The translations under genes were made by a program, and so were the position numbers. The notes under the pieces were generated by a model, which searched no databases, was not told where the DNA came from, and was given only the letters and a program-made list of their open reading frames with translations. Positions 15,953 to 25,627 of a DNA stretch of 64,000 bases are shown piece after piece. Location: the NCBI GenBank assembly GCA_000299115.1, contig CP003801.1, positions 1,054,001 through 1,118,000 of the forward strand. The letters run 5' to 3'. Within the stretch, counting starts at the first letter, position 1. Every line of letters begins with the position of its first letter. The DNA comes from an alpha proteobacterium HIMB59 (lineage in GTDB: Bacteria > Pseudomonadota > Alphaproteobacteria > HIMB59).

Positions 15953-17089
15953 TTATAATTCTTTTTTTTTGAACATTAAAACCAATGTTGAAAGAATAAA
16001 TAATATTACAATCGGAAGGTATACGTACTGTATTCCAATAATATTAGCTGTGTATCCTAAAATAGGAGGCGCTATCATGAAATCACCATATACTGCAATT
16101 GTTATAACAGTAATACCTATCGTCGGGTTAATATTTTTAATGGAGGAAGCTAGCGTATAACAAATCGGTATAACGGAAGATACACCAAGACCGGCTATGA
16201 CAAATCCAATAATTGAAAGCAGAACTACTTTACTAAATAGAACAACAGCCACTCCTATCAAAGAACATACAATGGATAAAAATAAAAATTGTTGAATACC
16301 AAATAATGCTTTTAATTGATCTCCTGTTAATCTTCCTATTACCATAGCGCCATTAAACGCAATTGCTGCTAAACCGACATTAAAACCTTCTGCTTGAAGA
16401 TAATCTCTCATATATAAAGCACCCCATGAGTCTGTGCCTCCCTCTAAAAAAACTGCAGTAATAGACAGCAATACCAAGATGAGAAGAACAGTTGGCCATT
16501 TAAAAAATATCCCTGCAAAAGATTGTTTTTCAGCATCATTCTTTTTGAGTGTCATACTGCTTAAAAAAATAAGAGGAAATAAAATAATAATGTAACAAAC
16601 AGAATTAATCAGAAAACTAATATTATATTCTAAAAAGATACTCGTAATAAAAGACCCACTCAAAAGACCAATACTCCAAAAAGCATGAAATCCTGACATC
16701 ATGGGTTTGTCATATTTTTTTTCAAGATTTGTAGCTTGTAAATTTAGAACAACTTCAAAAATTCCATAAGCACAACCAAATAAGAAACTTAAAAAGGCCA
16801 TTTGAAAAAAAGCAGAAACGAACGGAACAAATAACCAAAGAAATGAAATAATACTTCCGGAAATCAAAACAATGATCTTAGACGAAAAATTTTCTATAAT
16901 TTTGGGAGCTACTATCATCGTTACAATGGAACCAAGAGAAAAAATAACAAAAAGATAACTCATTCCTGAGTAGTCAGTAGAAATTTGATCTTTGATATCA
17001 GGAATACGGATAGTCCATAAACCCACAAAAAAAGAAATTGAAAAAAATAAAGACTTACAAGCGTAAATTTCTTTTTTTTCTAATAACAA
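15953..17089 (-). CDS. Major facilitator superfamily transporter (FucP/YbjJ-like)
   Basis: A 378-residue membrane protein with around twelve hydrophobic helices. The GLWTIRIPDIKDQ opening and the GGTDSWGALYMRDYL loop near the middle resemble the YbjJ/fucose-permease branch of the MFS. The substrate cannot be read from the sequence; neighbours do not help. It is followed by the thioesterase gene upstream on the same strand (17-base gap) and faces the EamA transporter at its 3' end. Confidence 0.82.
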   Translation of the reverse strand: MLLEKKEIYACKSLFFSISFFVGLWTIRIPDIKDQISTDYSGMSYLFVIFSLGSIVTMIVAPKIIENFSSKIIVLISGSIISFLWLFVPFVSAFFQMAFLSFLFGCAYGIFEVVLNLQATNLEKKYDKPMMSGFHAFWSIGLLSGSFITSIFLEYNISFLINSVCYIIILFPLIFLSSMTLKKNDAEKQSFAGIFFKWPTVLLILVLLSITAVFLEGGTDSWGALYMRDYLQAEGFNVGLAAIAFNGAMVIGRLTGDQLKALFGIQQFLFLSIVCSLIGVAVVLFSKVVLLSIIGFVIAGLGVSSVIPICYTLASSIKNINPTIGITVITIAVYGDFMIAPPILGYTANIIGIQYVYLPIVILFILSTLVLMFKKKEL

Positions 17090-17106
17090 TTAATTCAAGA
17101 GCAGGC

Positions 17107-17544
17107 TTACCAGCCGCCATCATCCTTCAGTATTTTATCTTTTACCGATTGGACATTTTTCCAATTAGCAGATTTCCAGATGCCACTACCTGATACTATT
17201 AAATTATCTTTAGAAAAAACTTCACATTTTACAAAAGAAAGAGTTTTAGTTCTTTTTTCAATAATTGGTTGTGCGATAAGTTCGTCCCCTGCTGATGCAG
17301 ATTGTGTGAAATGAGTTGTCATTGAGATAGTAACACAAGGATTATTGTCAAAGCTTTTAAAGGCAGCATTACCCATGACATTATCAAGAAAAGACATCAA
17401 AAAACCACCATGTGCAAAATTCCCAGAATTTAAATGAGACTCAGACACTATCATACGATAATAGTCTTTATCGTTTTCTCTTTTAGTCTCAAGAGACCCT
17501 AAAAGCTTTGAATATTGGGAATTTGAAATTGACTTCCAACTCAT
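17107..17544 (-). CDS. PaaI-type hotdog-fold thioesterase
   Basis: Cytoplasmic acyl-CoA thioesterase-like protein. The hotdog signature is visible as NSGNFAHGGFLMSFLDNVMG near residue 42 of this start, with TTHFTQSASAGDEL further on. The ATG at 17544 gives 145 residues and fits the family. A longer frame to 17637 would add 31 unrelated residues that overlap the divergent glutathione reductase gene, so it was rejected. The gap to gor is 34 bases. Substrate unknown. Confidence 0.85.
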   Translation of the reverse strand: MSWKSISNSQYSKLLGSLETKRENDKDYYRMIVSESHLNSGNFAHGGFLMSFLDNVMGNAAFKSFDNNPCVTISMTTHFTQSASAGDELIAQPIIEKRTKTLSFVKCEVFSKDNLIVSGSGIWKSANWKNVQSVKDKILKDDGGW

Positions 17545-17578
17545 GTATGACTTTATAGACCAATCTATCAAAAAATAA

Positions 17579-18913
17579 ATGAAATATGACCTTATAGTAA
17601 TCGGTGCTGGATCAGGTGGTGTTAGAGCTGCCCGCATTGCAAGCGTCCATGGAGCAAAAGTTGCTATTGTAGAAAATAATCGTTTTGGGGGTACTTGTGT
17701 GAATGTTGGTTGTGTCCCAAAAAAGCTTTATTACTACTTATCACAACTCAATAAAGATATTGAAAATTATAAATCTTATGGATGGTCTATTCCCAAGCCC
17801 TCTTTGAATTGGAAATTATTTATTAAGAAAAAAGACCAGGAAATATCAAGATTAAATAAGATTTATGAGGGAATATTAAGCAGAAATAAAATTGATATCA
17901 TTAATGGAACTGCACAATTTTTAAATTCGCAAAAAATTAAAGTAGGTAAAAAAACTTACCAAGCAAAAAAATTTATTATTTCGACTGGAGGAAAACCAAG
18001 AATTCCAAATATCTCCAAAAATACAAAATTAATTAATACTAGCGATGATATCTTTTCATTAAAAAAACTTCCAAAAAGAATGGTGATTGAAGGTGGTGGA
18101 TATATTGCTATTGAATTTGCTTTTATATTTGCAAATTTAGGGGTCAAAGTAGATTTGGTTTATCGAGGAAAACAAATTTTAAAATCTTTTGATAGTGAAA
18201 TAGTAGATTTTTTAATTCAATCAACACCTAAAGGCAAAATTAAATATCATTTAGAGTCCCAAATAGAAAAAGTAGATAAATCAAAAAATGACTTAATCAT
18301 TAATTTGACTAACAAGAAAAAGATATCAAGTGATTATATTCTTTCTGCTATAGGAAGAGTGGCAAACACAGAAAATCTAGGATTAGAAAATACAAATGTG
18401 CAACTAAATGAAAATAAATCGATAAAAGTAAATAGACATTTTCGAACTAATGACTCTAATATCTATGCAGTTGGCGATGTTATTGATTATGTCAATTTAA
18501 CCCCGGTTGCTATCAGACAAGGTCATTTTTTAGCTGATAAATTATTTAATAACAAAAAAACCATTGAATATGATTTTGCCAACATTCCTACTGCCGTTTT
18601 CACCTCTCCTCAAATAGGAACGGTAGGTTTAACTTTAGAAATGGCTAAAAAAAATAAAATAGATGCCTATGAACTCACTACAAACTTTAAATCTATGAAA
18701 AAGACATTTTCAAAAACAAATAAAGATACTTTTTATAAACTCGTAATTGATAAAAAAGATAAGACTATATTAGGAATTCATATTATCTCAGATGATGCTG
18801 CAGAATTAATACAAATACTGGCAGTTAATGTTGTTGCAGGAAATTCTCTGGATGAGTTTAGAAAAACCGTTGCCGTTCATCCAACTTCATCTGAAGAGAT
18901 TATAACTATATAA
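17579..18913 (+). CDS. gor: Glutathione-disulfide reductase
   Basis: FAD/NADPH oxidoreductase keeping glutathione reduced. The FAD-binding GAGSGGVRAAR motif starts at about residue 9, the redox-active disulfide is in GGTCVNVGCVPKK near residue 40, the NADPH-binding GGGYIAIEFA motif near residue 170, and the C-terminal HPTSSEE motif with the catalytic His ends the protein. 444 residues is typical. Its TAA overlaps the ATG of the gamma-glutamyltransferase gene (TAATG), linking two glutathione-related genes. Confidence 0.92.
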   Translation: MKYDLIVIGAGSGGVRAARIASVHGAKVAIVENNRFGGTCVNVGCVPKKLYYYLSQLNKDIENYKSYGWSIPKPSLNWKLFIKKKDQEISRLNKIYEGILSRNKIDIINGTAQFLNSQKIKVGKKTYQAKKFIISTGGKPRIPNISKNTKLINTSDDIFSLKKLPKRMVIEGGGYIAIEFAFIFANLGVKVDLVYRGKQILKSFDSEIVDFLIQSTPKGKIKYHLESQIEKVDKSKNDLIINLTNKKKISSDYILSAIGRVANTENLGLENTNVQLNENKSIKVNRHFRTNDSNIYAVGDVIDYVNLTPVAIRQGHFLADKLFNNKKTIEYDFANIPTAVFTSPQIGTVGLTLEMAKKNKIDAYELTTNFKSMKKTFSKTNKDTFYKLVIDKKDKTILGIHIISDDAAELIQILAVNVVAGNSLDEFRKTVAVHPTSSEEIITI

Positions 18914-20664
18914 TGAATAATCGAGCATTTAGAGTAGATGATAACTCTATAAATAGCTTTACACCTAGTTATGCGGGCACCCACGGTGCTATAGCTACCC
19001 ACTCTAATCTTTCAGCTACAACTGCGCATTCCATCTTAAAAGAAGATAAAGGAAATGCTTTTGATGCAGCTGCAGGAGCAATGCTTGTCGAGAGCTTGGT
19101 TAATCCTCAAATGTTTGGTATGGGAGGAGAAGGAGTGATGATCCTTAAACCCTCATCAAAATCCCCTATTGTTCTTAATGGTAACACTATATCTCCGAAC
19201 AATTTTAATTTTTTGAATTTAGTAACTAAAGGACATCGAGAAATTCCAGATCAAGGAATTTTAACTGCAGGTGTACCTTCTGCTTTTTCTTCTATCTTCA
19301 GGTTACTACAACACTATGGCAAATTAGATTTTCGAACTATCGCCAAATATGCAAAATCATATGCACAAAATGGTTTTCCAATCCACTATGGAATAGTGAA
19401 CCAAAAAAAGTTTGGATTAAATGATTTAAGAGTAAAATTTAAAAATGAGTGGACTAATTCACATAAGCTATACATTAATAAAAAAATTCCCGAAATAGGT
19501 TCTCTATTTAAAAATAAAAAGTTTGGTGACCTTTTAGATTATCTATCTAACTATGAAAAAAAATTAACAGGAAATCGGAATAATAGATTTAATAAACTTC
19601 ATGATGCTTTTTATAAAGGAGACATCGCTCAAACCATTATAAAGCATTCTAATCGAAGAAATGGATTACTTCAAAGACAGGACTTTGATAATTACTCTGC
19701 TACCTTTGAAAAAACAGTCTTTGAAAACTTTGGTGATTATCAAATTCATAAAACTGATATTTGGGGTCAAGGGTTAACTTCTTTAATGATGATGAAATTA
19801 TTTGAAAAGCAAAAATTGAAGAATTTAACTAATGAGAATGAAGTACACCATTTTGTTGAATCTTTAAAATTAACTTTTGCTGACCGTGAAATGTATTTCA
19901 CCGGTCAAAAAAAACCACAAGTCACTGCTCATCATTTACTCAATAGTCAATACTTGAACAAAAGATTAAAACTAATCTCCCCCAAAGCTATAGAGTCTAT
20001 CATTCCAGGCGATCCAATTGAAAGTAAGGTTCTTTTGCCTATTGATAATGAAATTCAACCTTGGGGAGCAGGAACAGTTCATATTAGCATTATCGACAGT
20101 GAAAATAATGCTATTTCATGCACCCCGAGTGGTGGATGGATTAGATCGAATGAAGTAATCAAAGATTTAGGCTTTCCTTTAGGAAATCGTTTAATGACCT
20201 TTTATTTATCCAAACCTGGTCATGTTAACTTTATAGCACCTAACCAACAACCAAGAACTACTCTAAGCCCAACCATGATTATCAATAAAAAAGAAAAAGA
20301 AATTTTATCATGTGGAACGATGGGCGGAGACGCTCAGGATCAATGGCAAGCACAGTTTTTAATTCATTATATTTTTTCACAAAAACCAATTGATATTGCT
20401 CTAAATGAACCAAGAGTATCATCAGAACACCTACCAGCCTTTTTTCATCCTCATGATCCAAATAAAAAACAATTATTAGTTGAAGAAAGACTTTCTGGTT
20501 TAATTCCTAAACTGAACAAAAGAGGACATAAAGCTTTATCAGTCACGGATTGGAGTGAGGGCTTTATTTTATGTGCTCGAAAGAAAAACAATATTTATGA
20601 TGCATATGCTGATATTAGAAGCTATAAAAGTCAGATATTTCAGGCACAAGCAGTAGCATGGTAA
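18913..20664 (+). CDS. Gamma-glutamyltransferase family protein
   Basis: N-terminal nucleophile hydrolase family that cleaves or transfers gamma-glutamyl groups, usually of glutathione. The N-terminal GNAFDAAAGAM and NPQMFGMGGEG motifs are present. The predicted self-cleavage and nucleophile Thr is T388 in AGTVHISIID, where classic enzymes have TTH. The later GGDAQDQ...QF segment is also conserved. There is no signal peptide, so this member may be cytoplasmic, as in the YwrD-like branch. 583 residues is normal. The gene is coupled to gor and overlaps mazG by 7 bases. Confidence 0.87.
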   Translation: MNNRAFRVDDNSINSFTPSYAGTHGAIATHSNLSATTAHSILKEDKGNAFDAAAGAMLVESLVNPQMFGMGGEGVMILKPSSKSPIVLNGNTISPNNFNFLNLVTKGHREIPDQGILTAGVPSAFSSIFRLLQHYGKLDFRTIAKYAKSYAQNGFPIHYGIVNQKKFGLNDLRVKFKNEWTNSHKLYINKKIPEIGSLFKNKKFGDLLDYLSNYEKKLTGNRNNRFNKLHDAFYKGDIAQTIIKHSNRRNGLLQRQDFDNYSATFEKTVFENFGDYQIHKTDIWGQGLTSLMMMKLFEKQKLKNLTNENEVHHFVESLKLTFADREMYFTGQKKPQVTAHHLLNSQYLNKRLKLISPKAIESIIPGDPIESKVLLPIDNEIQPWGAGTVHISIIDSENNAISCTPSGGWIRSNEVIKDLGFPLGNRLMTFYLSKPGHVNFIAPNQQPRTTLSPTMIINKKEKEILSCGTMGGDAQDQWQAQFLIHYIFSQKPIDIALNEPRVSSEHLPAFFHPHDPNKKQLLVEERLSGLIPKLNKRGHKALSVTDWSEGFILCARKKNNIYDAYADIRSYKSQIFQAQAVAW

Positions 20665-21434
20665 AAAAAAATCAGAAAAATTTACAAGATATAATTGACG
20701 TTGTTCAACGACTAAGACATCCAAAAAAAGGTTGCCCTTGGGATATTGAGCAAACCTCTAAGTCCCTATCCAAGTATACATTAGAAGAAGCTTATGAAGT
20801 TGTTGAGGCAATTGAAAAAAATAATTACACCGAATTAGAAGATGAACTGGGAGATTTATTGCTTCAAGTGATTTATCACTCAGTCATAGCAGCAGAAAAA
20901 AAGAAATTTAATATTTTCAATGTCATCGATAAAAGTGTTCAAAAGATGAGATCAAGGCATCCTCATATCTTTTTAAAAGACAGTTCGATTAAATCTATCG
21001 AAGATGTAAATAATTTTTGGGAACAACAAAAGAAAAAAGAGAGAAAAAAGAAAGGCGCCAACTCAATTCTTGATGGTGTCAGCGTCTCCCTCCCCGCAGT
21101 CACTAGGTCTTTAAAACTGCAAAAAAGAGCTGCTAAAGAAGGTTTTGATTGGAAAAAACCTGAAGATACTTTGAAAAAAGTTAAAGAAGAATTAAATGAA
21201 TTGTCGGTTGAAATGAAGGCTAAAAATAAAAAGAAAATACGTGAAGAATTGGGCGATCTTCTTTTTTCATGCATTAATTTATCTAGAAAGTTAGGAATGG
21301 ATACTGAGACAGTAATAAGAGAGTCAAATCGAAAATTTGAAAAAAGATTTAAAAAAATGGAAAAGCAAATGAATAAAAAAAGTTTAAAATGGGAGCTTAA
21401 AAATTTAGAAAAAGAATGGCAAAACTCAAAATAA
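20658..21434 (+). CDS. mazG: Nucleoside triphosphate pyrophosphohydrolase MazG
   Basis: Hydrolyses NTPs to NMPs (house-cleaning). There are two MazG domains: the first has GCPWDIEQT, EEAYEVVEAI and ELGDLLLQVIYH, and the second has KEELNELSVEM and EELGDLLFSCIN, so both EExxE...ExxD metal sites are visible. Length 258 matches E. coli MazG (263). The region between them is very lysine-rich. It overlaps ggt by 7 bases and the tolC-like gene by 19. Confidence 0.94.
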   Translation: MVKKNQKNLQDIIDVVQRLRHPKKGCPWDIEQTSKSLSKYTLEEAYEVVEAIEKNNYTELEDELGDLLLQVIYHSVIAAEKKKFNIFNVIDKSVQKMRSRHPHIFLKDSSIKSIEDVNNFWEQQKKKERKKKGANSILDGVSVSLPAVTRSLKLQKRAAKEGFDWKKPEDTLKKVKEELNELSVEMKAKNKKKIREELGDLLFSCINLSRKLGMDTETVIRESNRKFEKRFKKMEKQMNKKSLKWELKNLEKEWQNSK

Positions 21435-22687
21435 TATTTCTATCTATTGCTTTTTGTTGGTCAATACCCCTTCAAGCATACAATATTGATGAATTAGTAA
21501 AAATCTTAATTGATAAAAATGAAAATAACTCAGCATTTAAATATGATGATCAAATCGATGATATCTCTTTAGATAACGCTGATAAAATTTATATCCCACA
21601 AATTGACTACACGTATAGTTTTTCCAATACAACTTCTTCAACAACCTCCACTTCGACTGTTAATTCAAATACCAACACTATCAGTGCAACGGTGAATTTA
21701 TATAATGGTGGGTTTAGTCAACTAAATTTGATAGCAACGCAGACTAGAAATCAAGCTTTAGACTATTTACGACTGTATCAAAAGGAATTACTGATCAAAG
21801 AATTGATTAATGGCTATAACACCTTACAAGGATTAATCATAAAAAAGAACAACCAACAAAAAAATCTTAATTTTTATGAGAGAAAAGTACAAGAAGCAGA
21901 AATTTTATTTCAAGCGAATAGAATTACAAAAACTGACCTTCTTGACTTTCAAAATGAATTAATTGCTGCTGAGTCACTGCTTCTAGACTATGACAGACAG
22001 ATTGATAACTTAATGCTTCAAGTCAATAAACTCCTAGACATGGAACTAGAAGATGAAGATGTTGATTTTAATAGAGTAATTGAAATTCCTGATCAATTAG
22101 TGGAAAAGAAGTTATTTTCTGAATTAATGAACTCTTCTTACGGACAATACCTGACATATATTGAGCAAACGTATATGCCCGAGTTAGAAATGAATAAAAA
22201 AGATCTTAAACCTTCGGTTGATCTTACCTATTCCCTATCTGACTCTGATAAATTTTCAAGCAGTGTAGATCATCGTAGAAGTTCATCATTATCTTTAACA
22301 TTATCAGTTCCTATTTATGATGGATATAAAGATGAAAATAATTTTGATATTGAAAAATACGAATATCAAAAGAAGCTTTTAACTCAAAAAGATCTCAAAA
22401 AAGACTTACTCAATACCTATCTTGAGTCATGGAATAATTATAATTTTTACTTACAAAAAATTGAAAATCAAAATGCGATCATCGAGACATTAAATTTAAA
22501 ACTTAAAGGTAATGAAATTCTTTATAAATCACAAAAAATAAGTGTTACTCGATTAATTGAAACACAAAACGACTTAAATAATGCCAATAATATTCTCTTA
22601 GACCTTATCACTCAAAAAAAGTATTATTTAATGGATATTTTAATTTTAAATAACGATTTAGCAAAAATAACAAATGGATTGGGATAG
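21416..22687 (+). CDS. TolC-family outer-membrane channel protein
   Basis: A signal peptide ends at about residue 20 (SIPLQA). The rest consists of long alpha-helical coiled stretches with a beta-prone Ser/Thr-rich part (about residues 75-95), and the LYNGGF and VPIYDGYKD motifs that mark the outer-membrane beta-strand turns of OEP repeats. At 423 residues it fits type I secretion/efflux TolC proteins. No inner-membrane pump or adaptor gene lies beside it, so the partner system must be elsewhere. It overlaps mazG by 19 bases and lysR by 14. Confidence 0.85.
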   Translation: MAKLKIIFLSIAFCWSIPLQAYNIDELVKILIDKNENNSAFKYDDQIDDISLDNADKIYIPQIDYTYSFSNTTSSTTSTSTVNSNTNTISATVNLYNGGFSQLNLIATQTRNQALDYLRLYQKELLIKELINGYNTLQGLIIKKNNQQKNLNFYERKVQEAEILFQANRITKTDLLDFQNELIAAESLLLDYDRQIDNLMLQVNKLLDMELEDEDVDFNRVIEIPDQLVEKKLFSELMNSSYGQYLTYIEQTYMPELEMNKKDLKPSVDLTYSLSDSDKFSSSVDHRRSSSLSLTLSVPIYDGYKDENNFDIEKYEYQKKLLTQKDLKKDLLNTYLESWNNYNFYLQKIENQNAIIETLNLKLKGNEILYKSQKISVTRLIETQNDLNNANNILLDLITQKKYYLMDILILNNDLAKITNGLG

Positions 22688-23567
22688 ACTTAAAACTTTT
22701 TATCACGTCGCAACTGCGGGGAGTATCTCTAAGGCCATGGGGACCATTCATTTAAGTCAATCCGCTATTACTAGACAAATTCAATCTTTAGAGCACAGCC
22801 TTAAAACAAAATTATTCAAAAGACATACCAAAGGTATAACGTTAACCGAACAAGGCTCTTATTTATTTGAGGAAACGGAAAAAATTTTTGCTGATTTAAG
22901 TTCTATTGAAAAGAAAATCATTGAATTTAAATCAACTCCTACCGGAAACTTATCAATTAACACTACTGTTGGTTTTGGCTCTATGTGGTTAAGCCCGCGT
23001 ATAAACGAATTTATCAATGAATATCCAGAAATTAATTTGAAATTAAATTATTCTGAAGACGAACAAGATATGCTACGTCAAAATTATGATATCGGCATTT
23101 GGATGAGAAGACCTAAACACTTAGATCTCGTTTCAAAACATATAGCAACTATTAAGTATCACATTTATGGATCAGGTAATTATATCAATGAAATGGGGAT
23201 GCCAATCAGAAGATCAGAGCTATCTAATCATCGTTTAATTACTTACGGGACAGGAAAGCCCTCCCCTTTATCTGATACAAACTGGATCTTAACGACGGGA
23301 CAAAAGAAGAATTCTAAGCCTAGAAAACCTCACGTTACTATTAATAATTTATATGGATTATTGGTGGCCGTAGAAACTGGCGCTGGACTAGCCGCTTTAC
23401 CTGATTATATGGTACAACATAAAGCGCATTTAGTGAAAGTTTTACCAGAAATAGAAGGACCCAGTTATGAGGTTCACATGGTTTATCACGAAAACCTCAA
23501 AGGAAGTTCTAAATTAATTGCTTTTAGAAACTTCTTAACTACTAAAATTAAACAATGGAGATTTTAA
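22674..23567 (+). CDS. LysR-family transcriptional regulator
   Basis: An N-terminal winged helix-turn-helix at about residues 5-62 (FYHVATAGSISKAM, SQSAITRQIQSLEH, LFKRHTKGITLT) and a C-terminal periplasmic-binding-like effector domain. Length 297 is standard. It ends the gor-ggt-mazG-tolC chain with a 14-base overlap and sits 45 bases before argD. LysR proteins usually regulate a neighbour; here a divergent target is lacking, so its regulon is unknown. Confidence 0.92.
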   Translation: MDWDRLKTFYHVATAGSISKAMGTIHLSQSAITRQIQSLEHSLKTKLFKRHTKGITLTEQGSYLFEETEKIFADLSSIEKKIIEFKSTPTGNLSINTTVGFGSMWLSPRINEFINEYPEINLKLNYSEDEQDMLRQNYDIGIWMRRPKHLDLVSKHIATIKYHIYGSGNYINEMGMPIRRSELSNHRLITYGTGKPSPLSDTNWILTTGQKKNSKPRKPHVTINNLYGLLVAVETGAGLAALPDYMVQHKAHLVKVLPEIEGPSYEVHMVYHENLKGSSKLIAFRNFLTTKIKQWRF

Positions 23568-23578
23568 TTAAATCTTCT

Positions 23579-23602
23579 TTAATTTTACTAAAATAAAATT
23601 AA
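23579..23602. repeat. AT-only inverted repeat between lysR and argD
   Basis: Nine bases (TTAATTTTA, 23579-23587) pair perfectly with 23594-23602, with a 6-base loop, just before the argD ATG at 23613. It could be a weak terminator for lysR or an operator. In DNA this AT-rich a chance origin is possible. Confidence 0.3.
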
Positions 23603-23612
23603 TTTCTAGATA

Positions 23613-24779
23613 ATGAATAAACTTTTAAAGACATATAATTTTTCTAATTTTAAAATTACCAAAGGTAATGGAAGTTATCTTTACACCTCTAAAAATGAAA
23701 AATTATTAGACTTTTCTGCGGGCGTTGCGGTTAATTCTCTGGGATATAATCATCCAATCATTAAAAAAAGTTTAAAAGATCAAATCAAAACAGGGATATC
23801 TCATTTATCAGGTTCACAAATTCATGAGTTTAAAATCAAACTTTCAGAACTTCTCTCTAAAGAAAGTAATAAAGGTGATGTCTTTTTCTCCAATTCCGGT
23901 GCAGAAAGCATTGAAGCGGCGCTTAAAGTTGCAAGAAATTATGGAAATAAATATAAAAAAGATGAAATCATAGCGATGACTTCTTCTTTTCATGGAAGAA
24001 CTATTGGCGCTCTTTCTGTGGGGAGTAATAAAAATTATAAATCTCATATTGGTCCTGTACCGGGGAAAGTTAAATTTTGTGAGTTTAATAATTCAAAACA
24101 TTTAAAAAAGCTTATTAATAAAAAAACTGTCGCTATTATCATTGAATTTGTTCAAGGCGATGGAGGTATCAATATATGTACAAAAGAGTTTGCAAAGACT
24201 ATTAAAGAAATATGTAAAAAAAGAAAAATCTTATTAATCGCTGACGAAATCCAAGGTGGAATAGGAAGAACGGGTAAAATATTCGCCTATAAACATTATG
24301 GGGTATCTCCAGACATCATTACATCAGCTAAAGGATTAGGTTCAGGAATACCTATTGGAGCAACAATTGTTAAAAAGGAGATATCAAAGAATATCAATAT
24401 TGGCTTTCATGGTTCTACTTTTGGTGGTGGGATGCTTCAAACAAGAGTTGCCTATAATGTCTTTAAAACAATCAATAAAAATAGTTTTTTAAACAATGTC
24501 AAATCTAAAGGATTCCTATTAGAACAATTATTAAATAAGCTCCATTCCAAACATGATTTAATTAAAGAAATTAGAATTAAAGGTCTAATGGCAGGTATTG
24601 AATTTAAAAATAGTGAACTAGCTTTAAAAATTTACAAAGAAACATCTAATCAGGGCTTAGTGACAACCTTAGTCAAAGGAACAACCATCAGAATTACCCC
24701 TCCTCTAATTATAAAAACCGATGAAATAAAAAGAGGTATTAAAATTATTTCTGACTGTTTAGATAAAACTAAAATTTAA
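23613..24779 (+). CDS. argD: Acetylornithine aminotransferase
   Basis: PLP class-III transaminase of arginine (and possibly lysine) synthesis. The PLP-phosphate-binding NSGAESIEAALKVAR motif is near residue 95, LIADEIQGGIGRTG near residue 210, and the Schiff-base Lys is K240 in SAKGLGSG. The end RITPPLII is conserved. Length 388 fits ArgD. The last 4 bases overlap the stop of convergent argB. The pathway assignment is strengthened by argB and argC next door; it could also serve as succinyl-ornithine transaminase. Confidence 0.9.
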   Translation: MNKLLKTYNFSNFKITKGNGSYLYTSKNEKLLDFSAGVAVNSLGYNHPIIKKSLKDQIKTGISHLSGSQIHEFKIKLSELLSKESNKGDVFFSNSGAESIEAALKVARNYGNKYKKDEIIAMTSSFHGRTIGALSVGSNKNYKSHIGPVPGKVKFCEFNNSKHLKKLINKKTVAIIIEFVQGDGGINICTKEFAKTIKEICKKRKILLIADEIQGGIGRTGKIFAYKHYGVSPDIITSAKGLGSGIPIGATIVKKEISKNINIGFHGSTFGGGMLQTRVAYNVFKTINKNSFLNNVKSKGFLLEQLLNKLHSKHDLIKEIRIKGLMAGIEFKNSELALKIYKETSNQGLVTTLVKGTTIRITPPLIIKTDEIKRGIKIISDCLDKTKI

Positions 24780-25627
24780 TAATCTAAAGACTGTTTTTGA
24801 AAAACTGTACCAATACCCTCTTCTGTTTCTAGTTCAGTCAATAGAGCATTTTTAATTTCACCACTTATAATATGTATTTTTTGAACTCCTTGGTTAAGAG
24901 CTTTTAAAGAATTTTCTACTTTCACAACCATTCCATCAGAAATGATTTTTTCATCAAAAAGTTTTTTTGCCACATTTTCGTCAACAGAAGAAATACGTTC
25001 ACCATTTAAATCTTTTATATAAGGGACATCAGAAATAAAAATTAACTTACTAGCTGATAAATTCACGGCCAATTCAGTAGCGATGGTATCAGCATTCACA
25101 TTTAACACATCGGCTGTATTTTTATCTAAAACAAGACTAGGCATAATAATCATATCGTGTTCTTTAAATAATTTTTGTATTTCTAATGCATCCACTGATA
25201 CAACGTCCCCTACTTGACCAAAATCAATTCCATCAACAACATCTCTTTTTTTGGCCGCGATAAAGTCTTTTTTAGAAATAGGAATAGGAAAATTTCTAAT
25301 ATTATAACGAGAACTGAGGCTGAAAATATCGATTAAAATTTGACCTGAAATTTTCTTTGCTGCTTCGATATCATCTTGAGAGGTAATTCTTCGACCATTA
25401 ACCTTTTTAGGCTCAATTTGATGAACGTTTTTCATGTAATGATCTAATTGTCTGCCAAAACCAAAAACAAGCACGACTTTTAGCTTTGATATTGTTGATA
25501 AAAGCTCTTTTATATCCCCTATAACATTTTCGATACTTTGTTGATTATCACAAATTTTACCACTGACTTTGACCACTAAAGTCGAGTTTTGAAGAATAGA
25601 TTGATAAAAAGATTGAGTTTTACTCAT
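24776..25627 (-). CDS. argB: N-acetylglutamate kinase-like amino-acid kinase, divergent
   Basis: Amino-acid kinase fold catalysing the second step of arginine synthesis. Supporting segments are NVNADTIATELA near residue 177, the KLIFISDVPYIKD stretch, SDGMVVKVENSLKAL and TELETEEGIGTVF at the end. Two glycine-rich loops deviate from classic ArgB: the usual KxGG is K20-V-S-G-K, and the GGG loop is G56-F-G58. This resembles the more divergent kinases seen in Xanthomonas-type enzymes, but there is no fused acetyltransferase domain (283 residues). It overlaps argC by 4 bases (ATGA) and faces argD. Confidence 0.85.
   Translation of the reverse strand: MSKTQSFYQSILQNSTLVVKVSGKICDNQQSIENVIGDIKELLSTISKLKVVLVFGFGRQLDHYMKNVHQIEPKKVNGRRITSQDDIEAAKKISGQILIDIFSLSSRYNIRNFPIPISKKDFIAAKKRDVVDGIDFGQVGDVVSVDALEIQKLFKEHDMIIMPSLVLDKNTADVLNVNADTIATELAVNLSASKLIFISDVPYIKDLNGERISSVDENVAKKLFDEKIISDGMVVKVENSLKALNQGVQKIHIISGEIKNALLTELETEEGIGTVFQKQSLDY

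Noticed and set aside
17545-17637. Longer start for the hotdog thioesterase
   Set aside because: The extra 31 residues are antisense to the start of glutathione reductase and do not resemble the family.
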